Assembly (NCBI GenBank): GCA_023055355.1
Contig: JALJCS010000002.1
Location: 87,445,001 to 87,509,000, forward strand
Direction of reading: 5' to 3'
Length of the DNA stretch: 64,000 nucleotides
Source: Agelaius tricolor
Taxonomy: Eukaryota > Chordata > Aves > Passeriformes > Icteridae
Shown here: positions 1 through 9,644 of the stretch, piece after piece
Position numbering within the stretch: the first letter of the stretch is position 1
Layout: each line of letters begins with the position of its first letter
Program-made: the position numbers and the translations under genes
The notes under the pieces: model-generated
What the model was told of the DNA's origin: nothing
Seen by the model: the letters and a program-made list of their open reading frames with translations, nothing else
The model's database searches: none

Positions 1-412
1 AAAATTAGGCCCTTGAGAGTGAGTCCTGTTAAAGTTTTGCTTAAGTGGAATTCCAGTTAAGTGCTGAAAATAGCCACATGATTTTGGAAATGCTTGGTTT
101 GGGTAGGGGTGGGTTGAATGGAGAGCATCCCCATCGTGCTGCTATCCAACAGGGCAGATGGCACCCAGTACTGTGAGCTGCTGCTGTGTGCCTGCCCAGC
201 AGGGGGGCACTGCAAACCCCTAGGGCCCAAAGAGGCAGGGAGCTGGCATGGAAAAAGGGAGAAGCAGCCCCAGTCTCTGGCCTTGCAGGTGCCATCAGCA
301 GGGACTGAAAGCTGAGGGTCACCTCTGAGCTCAGCTGCTCCCTGTGGGTGTGGAAGGAGGTAACACTCCTGGTGTTCTTACACACATCAAGAGCTTAAGA
401 AACCACAGCCCA
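1..412. other. Unassigned flank
   Basis: No repeat family, exon or RNA gene was recognised. Short open frames on both strands lack domain signatures or splice context, so none is called. Confidence 0.4.
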
Positions 413-810
413 GCTGCTCAGCCTGGAGAAGACTTCAGGGATACCTTACTCCAGAGGGCCCGTACATAAAGGGAGCTACAAGAATGATGAAGAGGAGCTT
501 TTCACAAGGGCATGCAGTGATAGGGTAAGAGAGAATGGCTTAAATGTGAAGGAAGGTAGGTTTAGATTACATGGTAGGAATAAATTCTTTACTATGAGAA
601 GTTCTTTAATATTCTTTAATACTTCTTTAATGAAACAGGTTGCCCACATAAGTTGTGGATGCCCCATTTCTGGAAGTGTTGAAGACCAAGCTAGATGGGG
701 CTCTGAGAAACCTGGTCTCATGGAAGGTATCCCTCCCCATGGCAGGAGGGTTGGAACTATATGATCTTTATGGTCCCTTCCAACCCAAACCATTCAATGA
801 CTATGATCCC
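413..810 (+). repeat. CR1 LINE fragment, sense, 3' end
   Basis: The fragment starts with the CR1-typical 'CTCAGCCTGGAGAAGA' box. It continues through 'CAGGTTGCCCACAT' and 'CCCCATGGCAGGAGGGTTGGAACTA', and closes with the 3' UTR end around 'CCTTCCAACCCAAACC' and an ATTCAATGACTATGAT tail. This is the last ~400 bp of a CR1 in + orientation, truncated at its 5' side as is normal for the family. It has no coding capacity. Confidence 0.9.
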
Positions 811-3800
811 ATCTTCAAACACTGATACTGCTGCTTCCTCATCTGACCAGAGGTAGTAATGGCGAGTGGAACAGAATTCCACAAGGACCCTGCTCCTGCT
901 CTGGACAGCAGATCAAACACCATTGCTGCTCCACTCAACAGCACCCACTCAACAGCATCTCAAAACAATGCTCTGGCCTGGTCACAGTTACTCCTTTCTT
1001 TTCTATTACTTATTACTTGATTTTGAACAATTTGCTATTTCTCCACAATCATCTGACCCCTCCCTGCTTTCACAGAAGCAATGTAACCAAGGCTGTAACT
1101 AAGTCATTTCTCAGCATCTTCTGCATTGAAATGAATTTTTGTTTTTCAATGTCAAAACGGCAGTTCTGGCTCATTTGAATATGGTCTCTGCCATTAACTC
1201 TCCACCTCATGTTTTTTTGTCCCTAAATTCCTTCCTTCACGTGACCATGTTGAAAGTTGGGGGTGCAGGAGTCCAGGATGGGAATGAACAGCATTTTATA
1301 AAACTGACAGTTCCTAGGCCATTCTCATATTGTGTCAGTAATCTAAGGCAAGGAGTATAGGAATAATTGCTTAAAAGGATGGCGTAGCATTTCACTATGA
1401 AGTCCAAAGTGCCCAATTCATCTTTCCTATTCCAAATGCACCAATATTTACAACAATTTACAATCTCTTTCCTATTTCTCTAAAACACATTGTGGTACTA
1501 TAAAACTGAATTGCTTGCAACCATTACTGCTCCTGCCAAAAAAAACCCAAACTTCAGCCAGATTTAATAATGTCATATGAAGCATCATAAATACTATTAA
1601 ATTAGTGGCATTTCCTTACCATGCCTAAATCATAGGTGTTCAGAAATGCTTTATCTTCATTATTTTAAAATGTGTTCCCTTCCATTCACAAGACTAAAAG
1701 GTTTCAGTTCTGATTCATTTTCCTTTTGTAGGAATTAAAATTCAAAGCATGACTTTAGAGGGACTCTAAAATTGCTTCCTGATTTAATCTTTAAATCAGG
1801 ATTCTGGGTTGTTTTTTTTTTAATCTTCTGAGGCAATATCTAGAATAATGAGACTGTTGAAAATGTGAATAATAGGAATGTCACTTCCACACTTTTTGGT
1901 TTGGAAAAGGAAAAGATTTTGCTTTTTAACACAGAAGAGTCCAATCTGTCCCAAAGGTAATTGTTGCAAGAAGCAGAGTGAAAAAGTTTCCTTGTAGTGT
2001 AAGTAAAGGACAGCCCTATCTTCTGTCTCACAAGGCAACAAAACTGTTGCATAGTGAGTGAGCAGATGTTAGATTTGAAATTAAAAGAACTGTTTTATCC
2101 CAGATGAATATGTGGCATTGGATGCAAGTGGAAAAGCCTGAGAGATCAGTAATTACACCACTAAAATAGGAAAACATCTCATTTTCCCCCTCCTTTCTCT
2201 CTCTCACCTGCACTGACACAAGCTCTGAACAATATCTCAGTCAGCTAAGAGCTGTGAAGAAATTGAATGTAATTTGAATGCTGGAGTAGCTCCAATGAAA
2301 AATGAAGGCGTCTTAGAGTTAGGGGCTACAAATTTGATCTAAGGAAACCAGTGGGATTCTCAGTAGCACTTGAGAACATCAAATCCTTTTGCAGTTCTAG
2401 GAATGACTCAGGTTTTCTCAGGATGTAATAAGAGAGTAATTAAAACAACACCATACAATAAATCCTAGGCTCTCATACTGCTGTGAAGATAATTAGCACT
2501 GATTTTTTGGTGTTTTGTTTTGTTTTGTTTTGTATGGGTTTTTTTTTTTTTTTTAATCTTCAACAACTCTATATTGCAAAATATTCACAAGTTCTTGACA
2601 GAGGTGAGACCCTAAAACTTCTTTCCCAGGCTGGTACCCAGCTGCTGTCTCCTCCCAAATTCACACAGAGCCCTATAATCTCAGCACTTACCTGGCCTTT
2701 GTCTAATGCTGTGAGTCAGCTACTCCTCTTTCAGGCTACAGAAAGAATTGCTGGGCAAAAACCACCCTGAATCTGAACATTACTGAGACAACAACCATGT
2801 ATTCATGCAAGTAAGAATGTGCAGTTAGGTCTATACAGCATGAATAAAAAAGCAAGACCTTTTCAATAAAAGGCCTTTTGACTCAATGTGTGAGATGGTA
2901 TAGTCTAGTCTGCTTAATTAAGAGGTTTTTGAACAATACACAGAGGCATCCAAAAGAACATTCTGATGGGGATGGAGAACTTCAGCTTTCTTTAGAAAAA
3001 TTTTACAGCAGTATAATCATCCATCAAGTGTCGAAATGTACGGGTTTTGGTGTTGGGTTTTTTCCTCTTTTTTTCCGCCTCCTTGGGAGCTAGAGAATCA
3101 ACTAGAAGAAGAAAGACTATTTCAGCTTTCTTTCCAGCTAATTGGGAGGAACTGACTAAGACTCCAAAGATAAGTGGTAATCTTTGAGAAAATGAAGAAT
3201 AGCATTCACTGCTTTTTAGGATGTGTGAAAAGACTCTGTAGAGTAAATCTAGGAAGGATCTTGAATGCTTGTTATGCAAAGAGGCAGGCAGGATGTCTGA
3301 GGAACACAGTCCAATTCAAAGCAGGCAGGTGACCTGATAGAGAGTGTATTATATATCTAGAAATAAACTCCCCAGGTGAAAAAGACAGGAAGCAAAGCAT
3401 AGTGGTTGTGGTTGAATTACGAGCCCTTAAAAGGTTTGAAAATAATGTCATTAAAAAATTGTACAAGTGACTAAGAATGAATATAAATGGATAACATATT
3501 GTGAGAAAAGAAAAATATACAAAGTTATTCTTAGTGAAGGAAAGAAAAATCTATATAAATACTTTTGAAGGAAAAAAAAAAAAGGCAATAAGGAAAAGAG
3601 AAATTCATTACCAGATGGGAAAAGAAATCCTGGTGCAAAAAGCTAGTGACATGTAGAGCCTACAGTGCAGTTTGCCTTCTCTGAAAGGATTCATTACAAA
3701 ACTGGCACATGACACAGAGTCAGAATGAGGTTCAACAAAGAGTGAAGAAACAGAGAAAAAGCATTAAGGATTATTCAAGGAATAAACAGATCAACAGTTC

Positions 3801-4381
3801 ATCTGCAATTCACTCTGTGGTGCTTACAGGAGTATCTGGCTAAGTCACCTCATCATTTGTTGTTATCTTTGGTACCAGATAAGGGATGGGTGGTAATGAG
3901 AACTGAGGAGAGAAAAACTTCGGATCATCTCTAAAAAGAAAGAGAGATCTCATAGAGAAATTCAGGTGGCTCAGCCTCACTGCTGGAATGAGATTTGAAC
4001 ACATTTTTATTGCATAAACTATTATAATAATGTGGCAAAAAACAGCCTGCATGGGATTTTCAAAACAAGTCAAATCAAATTATTCAAATTTGTTGTTGTG
4101 GGAGGAAGACAAAGGAGGTGCAGATAGTCTATTCAATTTGCATTGCGGATAACTTATAAATTTGAATTTAAGGGTTTGACGCTGTCTCCCTTTATATTCC
4201 TGTAAAAAAGGAAAGGAAAAGTTTTCTAGATAAAATAATTGTATTTGCACAAATGATTGGTGAAAAATGCATGTAGAATACTTTTCTGGGAGGTACTGCA
4301 GTCCATTTGTTTCTGTGTGTGACATTTCAATTACTAAATGCTGGAATCAAGCACATAGTGATAAAATATTAGGGTGGCCTC
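811..4381. other. AT-rich unassigned spacer
   Basis: Moderately AT-rich, with scattered A- and T-runs (for example 1811-1821 and 3571-3583). Short open frames occur on both strands but none has a domain, splice context or conserved-looking composition. No LTR or CR1 was recognised. It may hold old decayed repeats that cannot be seen by eye. Confidence 0.4.
2511..2554. repeat. (TGTTT)n / poly-T simple repeat
   Basis: Four to five TGTTT-type units run into a T tract of about 16. It looks like a decayed A-rich tail read on the opposite strand, or plain slippage; no attached retrotransposon body was recognised. Confidence 0.7.
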
Positions 4382-4387
4382 CCAGTG

Positions 4388-4865
4388 TGCAGTAATCCAT
4401 GGCTCTCTGGGCTGTTATGTGAGTCAGAATCCGGCTAGCTCTGGACTCTGGCCCACACAGACTTGCATAGACGAAAGTAAGAGATGAGAAGCGCTCTTCT
4501 CCACGTGGGAATGAGTATCCTGTTTATTGGCTTGGGACAGGACACTGCTGGTAGCGGTGACCACCCAAGTAGAAAAGAGGGTGTGGCACCCTTGCAGTGG
4601 AGTTTTATACCCAAGGGGATGGGGGCGGGGAAAGAGGACAGCGGCCAATGGGATGCCTTTGGGGAGGGGCTAGGGGGGAGGGGCAAGGGGAGGGGTACCC
4701 ATGGGATAGACCACCAGGTGTGTATAACGGGGGGGGTGTATAGGGGAGAGACCATGTAATGAGAAAGGGGGAATAACAATCTCCATGACATAACATACCC
4801 AGTACAAACTTCCCATCACCCAGTGCAAAACAACTACTAAATAAACTATTTGGTGCAATACAACA
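4388..4865 (-). mobile_element. Solo LTR, antisense, 6-bp TSD
   Basis: A 478-bp LTR read on the minus strand, starting TGTTGTATTGC and ending GGATTACTGCA. It is flanked by a perfect direct repeat CCAGTG at 4382-4387 and 4866-4871. On the minus strand it carries a TATA-like GTATAAAAC (reverse complement near 4606-4613) and a poly(A) signal AATAAA (complement near 4524-4529). Absence of internal sequence means the provirus recombined down to one LTR. The 6-bp duplication fits alpha/betaretrovirus-like integrases. The family name is not known to me. Confidence 0.85.
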
Positions 4866-5297
4866 CCAGTGGAATAAAGTCAGACTGTGCACAACCCCTT
4901 TATATTGCAAATTTCACATGAGCCAATGAAGTGACACTGGTGCAGAAAGGCTGAGTGTATTTCAGCATGGCATTCACAGCTGTGCTGCACGTGGAGAAAG
5001 AAAAGAGGTAAATAAGTCTCTGTTAGTCCATGTTTATGAGGCCCCAACTGTAGTACTGGGAAGCCTCAGTGGAGAAAAGGAAAGAGAGGTTTGAAGGAAA
5101 GTTAAAAGGCCTGGGCCTGTTTTTCCAGGAAAAGAAGTGATGCAGAGCTGAAGCCACCCACCTTTCTTTGCCTGAGGCAGACTATATCTCTATCCTTTTG
5201 TTTCTTAAAGGTTAAATTGATAAGGATACCACTGTTTTCCTAAGACATTTATTGCAGCTCTCAATTTATTTTTAATACTGCATTTTTCCTCAGCCCC

Positions 5298-6037
5298 TGT
5301 TGCAGTGCGTTTTCTTTGTTCAGTAGGTTTACTGCTTAATTTGTGGGTTTGTTCACTGTTTTATTTGTGGGTTTTGTAATCCCCCTGTATTGCCCTCCCT
5401 GTCTTCAGAGTGGCATAGGCTCCTCATTTTGTATCTTGTGTTTCTAAAATTAGACATACTCCCTCATTTATATTCAGTTCAGTTAGATGTCAATCTTTTT
5501 GTTTGTTGCCTAGCCACTCCCGACCAAGTCTTAATGCCCAACCTTCCCAGTTGTCAATCCTTCCTTTCCCTGCCCTTTTTCCCCAGAATCCTCCTTGCTT
5601 TCCCCTCCCATCGAGTGTCAATCCTCCCCCGAACCTGCTTTTTCTTCTGGAGAATTCCCTGTCTATTCTGTATCTTTTAGAATCCTATTGGCTTGCCCAA
5701 CTAATGTCCCTCTCCATTGCTCCCCTATTGGTTCAAGTGTAAAATGTCCCGCCTTGAACCCCTCCCCAACCACACCATTATTGGTTTGCTATCCTAAACC
5801 CCTCCTCCTGAGTGAGGTTATAAAAGCTCTTGTTTCACCTCAACTCTTGTCTTGGGTGCTGGTCATGAAATAAAGCAACATCTGTTTCACCCCCAAGACC
5901 TGCGCTGCTGCCTTTTTGCTCCTGTGCCGAACCACTGCTGGTAGCTGGGATTGGCAGAGCTTGAGAGGGGGATCTGTCACGCCCCTGTTGTCGTCATCCT
6001 GGCCGGGGCACAGGGGCACAGTCAGCACAATGCGACA
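5298..6037 (+). mobile_element. Solo LTR, sense, 6-bp TSD
   Basis: A 740-bp LTR beginning TGTTGCAGTGCG and ending CACAATGCGACA, flanked by perfect AGCCCC duplications at 5292-5297 and 6038-6043. A TATA box (TATAAAA, 5819-5825) and poly(A) signal (AATAAA, 5869-5874) are about 50 bp apart, implying a short R region. U3 holds several ATTGG/CCAAT-type boxes. The first bases (TGTTGC..GCGTTTT) resemble the start of the provirus LTR at 8595, suggesting a related lineage. There is no internal sequence, so this is a recombined solo LTR. Confidence 0.9.
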
Positions 6038-6043
6038 AGCCCC

Positions 6044-6546
6044 CTCATTTTTAGGTTAAACACTGGGTTTTTTCTCCTCTCTTGTAGGCTTTTTTAAGAT
6101 CTCTGATAATACCTTTAATTTTCCTTGAGTTCTGTGCAACTTTCCTAAACATATTGCCCAGCCCTGATTATCCTCCTTAACATACCTCCTTTAAAGAACT
6201 GCCACTGCCAGTTCTCTTTAACACTTCCTGTGTGCATTGGCCTTTCATAAGCCCTAACTTGTCACATTTGTGACTGGATTGAAGTGCACTGTCTTGCACT
6301 ACACTGTTTTATGTCTTTTTATTGTTCTTTATGGTCTCAGGGTTCCAAAACCTGTCATTTCACTGGCTGTACTAAATATTTCATTCCCCAATCATTATTC
6401 CTTCTGAATTAGAAAAAGATCTCATAAAACCAGTAGGTATCTGTTATTTTAAATATCCCTACTCAAAACAAAACACATAAACAAACCAACCAAACAAACC
6501 AAAATAACAAAAACACCTCACAAAATAAAGAATTTCTCAGCCTTTC
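6044..6546. other. Unassigned spacer with A/C-rich tract
   Basis: Nothing recognised except an A/C-rich low-complexity stretch at about 6466-6516 built from AAAC/CAAAC-type units. Confidence 0.4.
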
Positions 6547-6803
6547 TGTTCTGAGGAGGCTGTAATCTGATCCTAAGACTCCTCCCATGGGACACCTGAT
6601 AAAACCCTGGCCTGTGTGTCCTCCCTCTCTGCCCTCTTTGCTCTAGGCTTGCTGGGCTTTGCTTGGGCTCCTGAGCCTCCGCCTCCTGAGAAATAAAATG
6701 TACTCTCGTGCTTAACAATGAAGAGAGTTGTCTCGTCTGTTTTCTCTGCCATTGGCTGTGGCCTCCCTGGAAAGATTGTCGCTGTAGCCACACGGCTGCT
6801 ACA
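6547..6803 (+). mobile_element. Probable LTR, 5'-truncated, sense
   Basis: A TATA-like GATAAAA (6598-6604) and a poly(A) signal AATAAA (6692-6697) are arranged as in the other avian LTRs here. The segment ends TGCTACA at 6803. Starting at TGTTCTGAGG leaves only ~50 bp of U3, much shorter than its neighbours, and no target duplication was found. It is therefore probably the 3' part (end of U3, R, U5) of a longer LTR. Both boundaries are tentative. Confidence 0.5.
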
Positions 6804-7337
6804 GTATTCTAAAGATTGGATGAACTGACTTCTTTTTCTAAAAGCCCCTGAGTGAATGACGTTTTGACAATTTTAGTAATTTCAAGCCCTATTTTCTGGA
6901 AAACTTTACCAGTTTCTCTCCAAGAGTTTGATCCACTTAGATTTCAGTTTGATAGCCTGTACAAGATTTCCCCTGTGACAGCCAAATATTCTCTTTCTTT
7001 CTTAAACACTTAGATGTTTTTCAGCAGTTCTAACCCACTAGATTCCTATTATATACTTCCAAATACACAAAAATACAACCAGAACATAAGAATTGTGTCT
7101 CCTGAAATGGTAAAGATTTGGAAATCTGACACAGTTTTAGCTTGTGACTAATGTCAGTTACAGACTTACAACTTTGCATCACCTGCACTCCTGCAGGTCT
7201 TTTATAACACTAAAGAAAACTCACAGGCATAGTATTAGAAACAAGCTTAAAGCTTCCAGTTTAATTTTCACCTAAAACAGCATAAGCAAGATCAAACTGG
7301 TAAAAGTTACTGTGCAAAGACTTCAAGAACTGGCAGA
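6804..7337. other. AT-rich unassigned spacer
   Basis: AT-rich sequence without a recognised repeat, exon or RNA gene. Confidence 0.4.
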
Positions 7338-7612
7338 TATAGAATAAAATACTTTAGTTGCAAGGGACCTACAATGGTCATCTAGGTGCAACTCCCTGAG
7401 CACTACAGGGGTGACCAAAACATGAACTAGTGTGACTGTGGCATCATGACAATGTTTCTTGAGCACTAACAGGTTTAGGGCATTGACCACCTCTTTAAGA
7501 ATCCTGTTCCTATGTTCAACAACCCTCTCAGTAAACAGATGCTTCCTAACGTCTAGTGTAAAACTTCCCTCATGCATTTTTGAAATGTTCCCAGTTGTCC
7601 TGTTGCTATGTT
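7338..7612 (-). repeat. CR1 fragment, antisense
   Basis: Read on the minus strand this is the 3' end of a CR1. In + orientation one sees the usual order: an AGAATAAAATACTTTAGTTG 3' terminus, a 'GGGACCTACAATGGTCATCTAGGTGCAACTCC'-like box shared with other avian CR1s, then the 'CAGATGCTTCCTAAC' block. It is diverged, so it is an old copy. Confidence 0.75.
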
Positions 7613-7629
7613 TAGACTATTATCAGTGG

Positions 7630-7845
7630 ATCACCGAATCAAAGAGGTTGGAGAAGACCTCTGAGATCATTAAGTCCAGCCCATGACCCAATGCCATGTC
7701 AACTAGACCATGGCACTGAGTGCCACATCCAGTTAAACACCTCCAGGGATGGTGACTCTACCACATCCCTTGGGCAGCCCACGCCAACATCTAATCACCT
7801 CCTCTGTGAAGAAAATCTTCCTGTTATCCAACCTGCAAGTCACGT
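7630..7845 (-). repeat. Second CR1 fragment, antisense, in tandem
   Basis: A separate antisense CR1 copy begins with its own 3' terminus (CACCGAATCAAAGAGG) only ~20 bp after the preceding copy. It continues through 'CACCTCCAGGGATGGTGACTC' and 'TTCCTGTTATCCAACCTG'. The repeat of 3'-end landmarks shows two insertions head to tail rather than one long element. Confidence 0.8.
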
Positions 7846-7942
7846 GGCACAGTGCAAGGCTGCATCCTCCAATACTGAACTTAGTCCCAAGCCCTCCTGA
7901 GAGCTCCCACAGCTGCTGAAACTCACACATGATCCCCTTTCC

Positions 7943-8572
7943 TGTAGTCTCGTCCCGTGGCCACAGGAGCTGACGTGTGCTGGCTAGCCGCTCCCAGAGT
8001 GGCCAGTGGAGACCACGGATTCCGCCACTCCCAGGTTCTTTGCAGGAACCCCGGGTAGTTGCTCCATCTGCGGCATGGGTGGCACAGGCGAGAGCAGGAC
8101 TACGAAGCACTGAGGCGAAGGAAGGAAGGAATGGACACTCATATGGATGCCAAGCTGCTTTATTGTCCTATGCAGAACCAGTGATGGTGGTCACTGGTGC
8201 CACCTGGGACAATGAAGAGAAAGGACAGTTTGGGAGGCACTTATAAAGGGGATGGGCGTGATGGGAGGAGACACAAGGGAACCAATAAATGAAGCCCAGG
8301 GGAGGAGCGAGGGACACAACTAAACCAGTAAGGATTACACAGAGGAGGAAAAAGGCTCAGGAGACAAATCATATCTTAAGTAAGGGATAATTGACATGGA
8401 AATTTCTTGAAATAAAGGGGGGGTGGTTACAATGATGGACAGGGGAACTGTGCAGCACCAGGAGGGAGGAGATAAACTTATAAGGACATAAGGGGAAGGA
8501 CTAGGAGATCAGTCACTTAACAGACAAGTCACTGGTGGGAAAACAAGGGACAAACCATTATGAGGGAGAACA
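7943..8572 (-). mobile_element. LTR, antisense, adjacent to the provirus
   Basis: Read on the minus strand it has a TATA box (TTATAAAG palindrome at 8241-8248), then about 80 bp downstream the poly(A) signal AATAAA (TTTATT on +, 8159-8164), followed by U5-like GC-richer sequence. The plausible minus-strand start is TGTTCTCCC at 8572. The other boundary (near 7943 or 7976) is unclear and no target duplication could be confirmed. It ends 22 bp before the provirus begins. Confidence 0.65.
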
Positions 8573-8588
8573 TGGGGGGAACCGAGGG

Positions 8589-8594
8589 TCAAAC
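8589..8594. other. Provirus target-site duplication, left
   Basis: TCAAAC, identical to 14762-14767 directly after the 3' LTR. This proves integrase-mediated insertion and fixes the outer LTR boundaries. Confidence 0.95.
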
Positions 8595-8926
8595 TGTTGT
8601 GGTTTGTTTTGCGTTTGTTCTGTTCACCCCCATTGCTCATGTTAAAAGGTCCTGCCCCTATCCCAGTTAACTGTCAATCCCCAAACCCCTCTCCAGTTTC
8701 TATGGTTATCACATGTATCTTTTTGTTCTCCACCCCCAGTTGCCTGCCTGTCACTCAGCACCCCTGCCTCTTTTTCCAGAAGCTTCTGGCTAGGGTGGCG
8801 GGTGATTGGCTCAGGGACCGGGGCCCCTCCCCTAGTTGTACATGATTGGTTTTATTGTTATGTCAATCCCCAATGTATCCTTCCCTTCCCTCTCCTCATT
8901 TGTTACCCCCTACCCCTCCCACCTTC

Positions 8927-8933
8927 TTTAAAA
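8927..8933 (+). promoter_or_regulatory. TATA-like box of the 5' LTR
   Basis: TTTAAAA lies ~90 bp upstream of the AATAAA signal, the usual U3/R spacing for compact avian LTRs. The same box is at 14478-14484 in the 3' LTR. It is not a perfect TATA consensus. Confidence 0.6.
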
Positions 8934-9017
8934 CCCGAGGTTTTCCTCACCTCGGGGCTCTCAGCCCTCTGCTCTCATTCCCTAGACCCATTGGGAGTGT
9001 TTGGTCCCTCAGGACCT

Positions 9018-9023
9018 AATAAA
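9018..9023 (+). terminator. Poly(A) signal of the 5' LTR
   Basis: AATAAA within CCTAATAAACC. The 3' LTR copy at 14569-14574 would process the proviral transcripts. Confidence 0.8.
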
Positions 9024-9214
9024 CCTGATCATACTAAGAGACTGAGAGATGCCTCTTCTTCCTGCGGCTCGGAGTTCAGCGGCCAACGTCCGGAAGGCAG
9101 TTTAGTGCTTTAGGCGCAGTACCCGGCTTCGTGTTGGGGAAGCGCCCCTTTGGCTGGAGGCGGGCTGGTCATTCTAGCCTGGGTGTGTTTCTACCAGCCA
9201 CACCGCTCCAGTTC

Positions 9215-9232
9215 TGGCGCCCAATGTGGGGC
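9215..9232 (+). other. Primer-binding site, tRNA-Lys type
   Basis: TGGCGCCCAATGTGGGGC begins 4 nt after the LTR end. It matches the tRNA-Lys1,2 type primer-binding site used by several betaretroviruses except for a T where C is expected at position 11 (my recollection of the consensus). Alpharetroviruses use tRNA-Trp, so this site separates the genome backbone from the alpharetrovirus-like env. Confidence 0.8.
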
Positions 9233-9558
9233 CCCTCCGGACAGCTCCTGACCAGCGTAACGGTCAGTAGAGTGTCGAAGGACGCCGTTCACCGGACCCC
9301 ATGGACAGGATTCATAGAATCCCTTTGGCCGCAGAACTACCCCAGGGTAGAGCAGACCCCGTTTTAGGGGTGGCGCTCCCCGGGGATCTCAGACAGTAGC
9401 TCCTAGCACCAAGGAGTCGTCTTGCCGCAGGACCCCCAACATTCTGGTTTTCTGTTTGCCGCCACCGGATTTTGTAAGTTTTTCTCCTTTTTCTCCCCCT
9501 GTCCCTTTTCTCTCCGGTGTTTCGCCACCGTTTCTCTCTTTTCTCTGGGCAGGGGCCG

Positions 9559-9564
9559 GTGAGT
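9559..9564 (+). promoter_or_regulatory. Candidate major splice donor
   Basis: GGCCG|GTGAGTGG is a strong donor match in the leader, 86 bp before the gag start. Joined to the acceptor at 12717-12718 it would give a subgenomic env RNA without gag codons. Confidence 0.55.
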
Positions 9565-9644
9565 GGCTCCCTTATTCTTTTCCTTTTTTCCTTTACTGGG
9601 ACGGGGGGGGCTTTATAGCGGCTGCCGTTTTTAACATCTTAATT

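Larger units (their letters stand above)
8595..9210 (+). repeat. Provirus 5' LTR
   Basis: 616 bp, TGTTGTGG...CCGCTCCA. U3 carries several inverted CCAAT boxes (ATTGG) and a GC-rich GGCTCAGGGACCGGGG module that recurs in the solo LTRs at 37 kb and 60 kb. A TATA-like TTTAAAA lies at 8927-8933 and the poly(A) signal AATAAA at 9018-9023. Just after the TATA-like box, CCCGAGG (8934-8940) and CCTCGGG (8950-8956) can pair as a 7-bp stem. It can in principle drive both unspliced gag and spliced env RNA. Confidence 0.95.

Noticed and set aside
4435..4910. Pro/Leu-rich minus-strand frames
   Set aside because: Low-complexity translations of the antisense LTR's U3.
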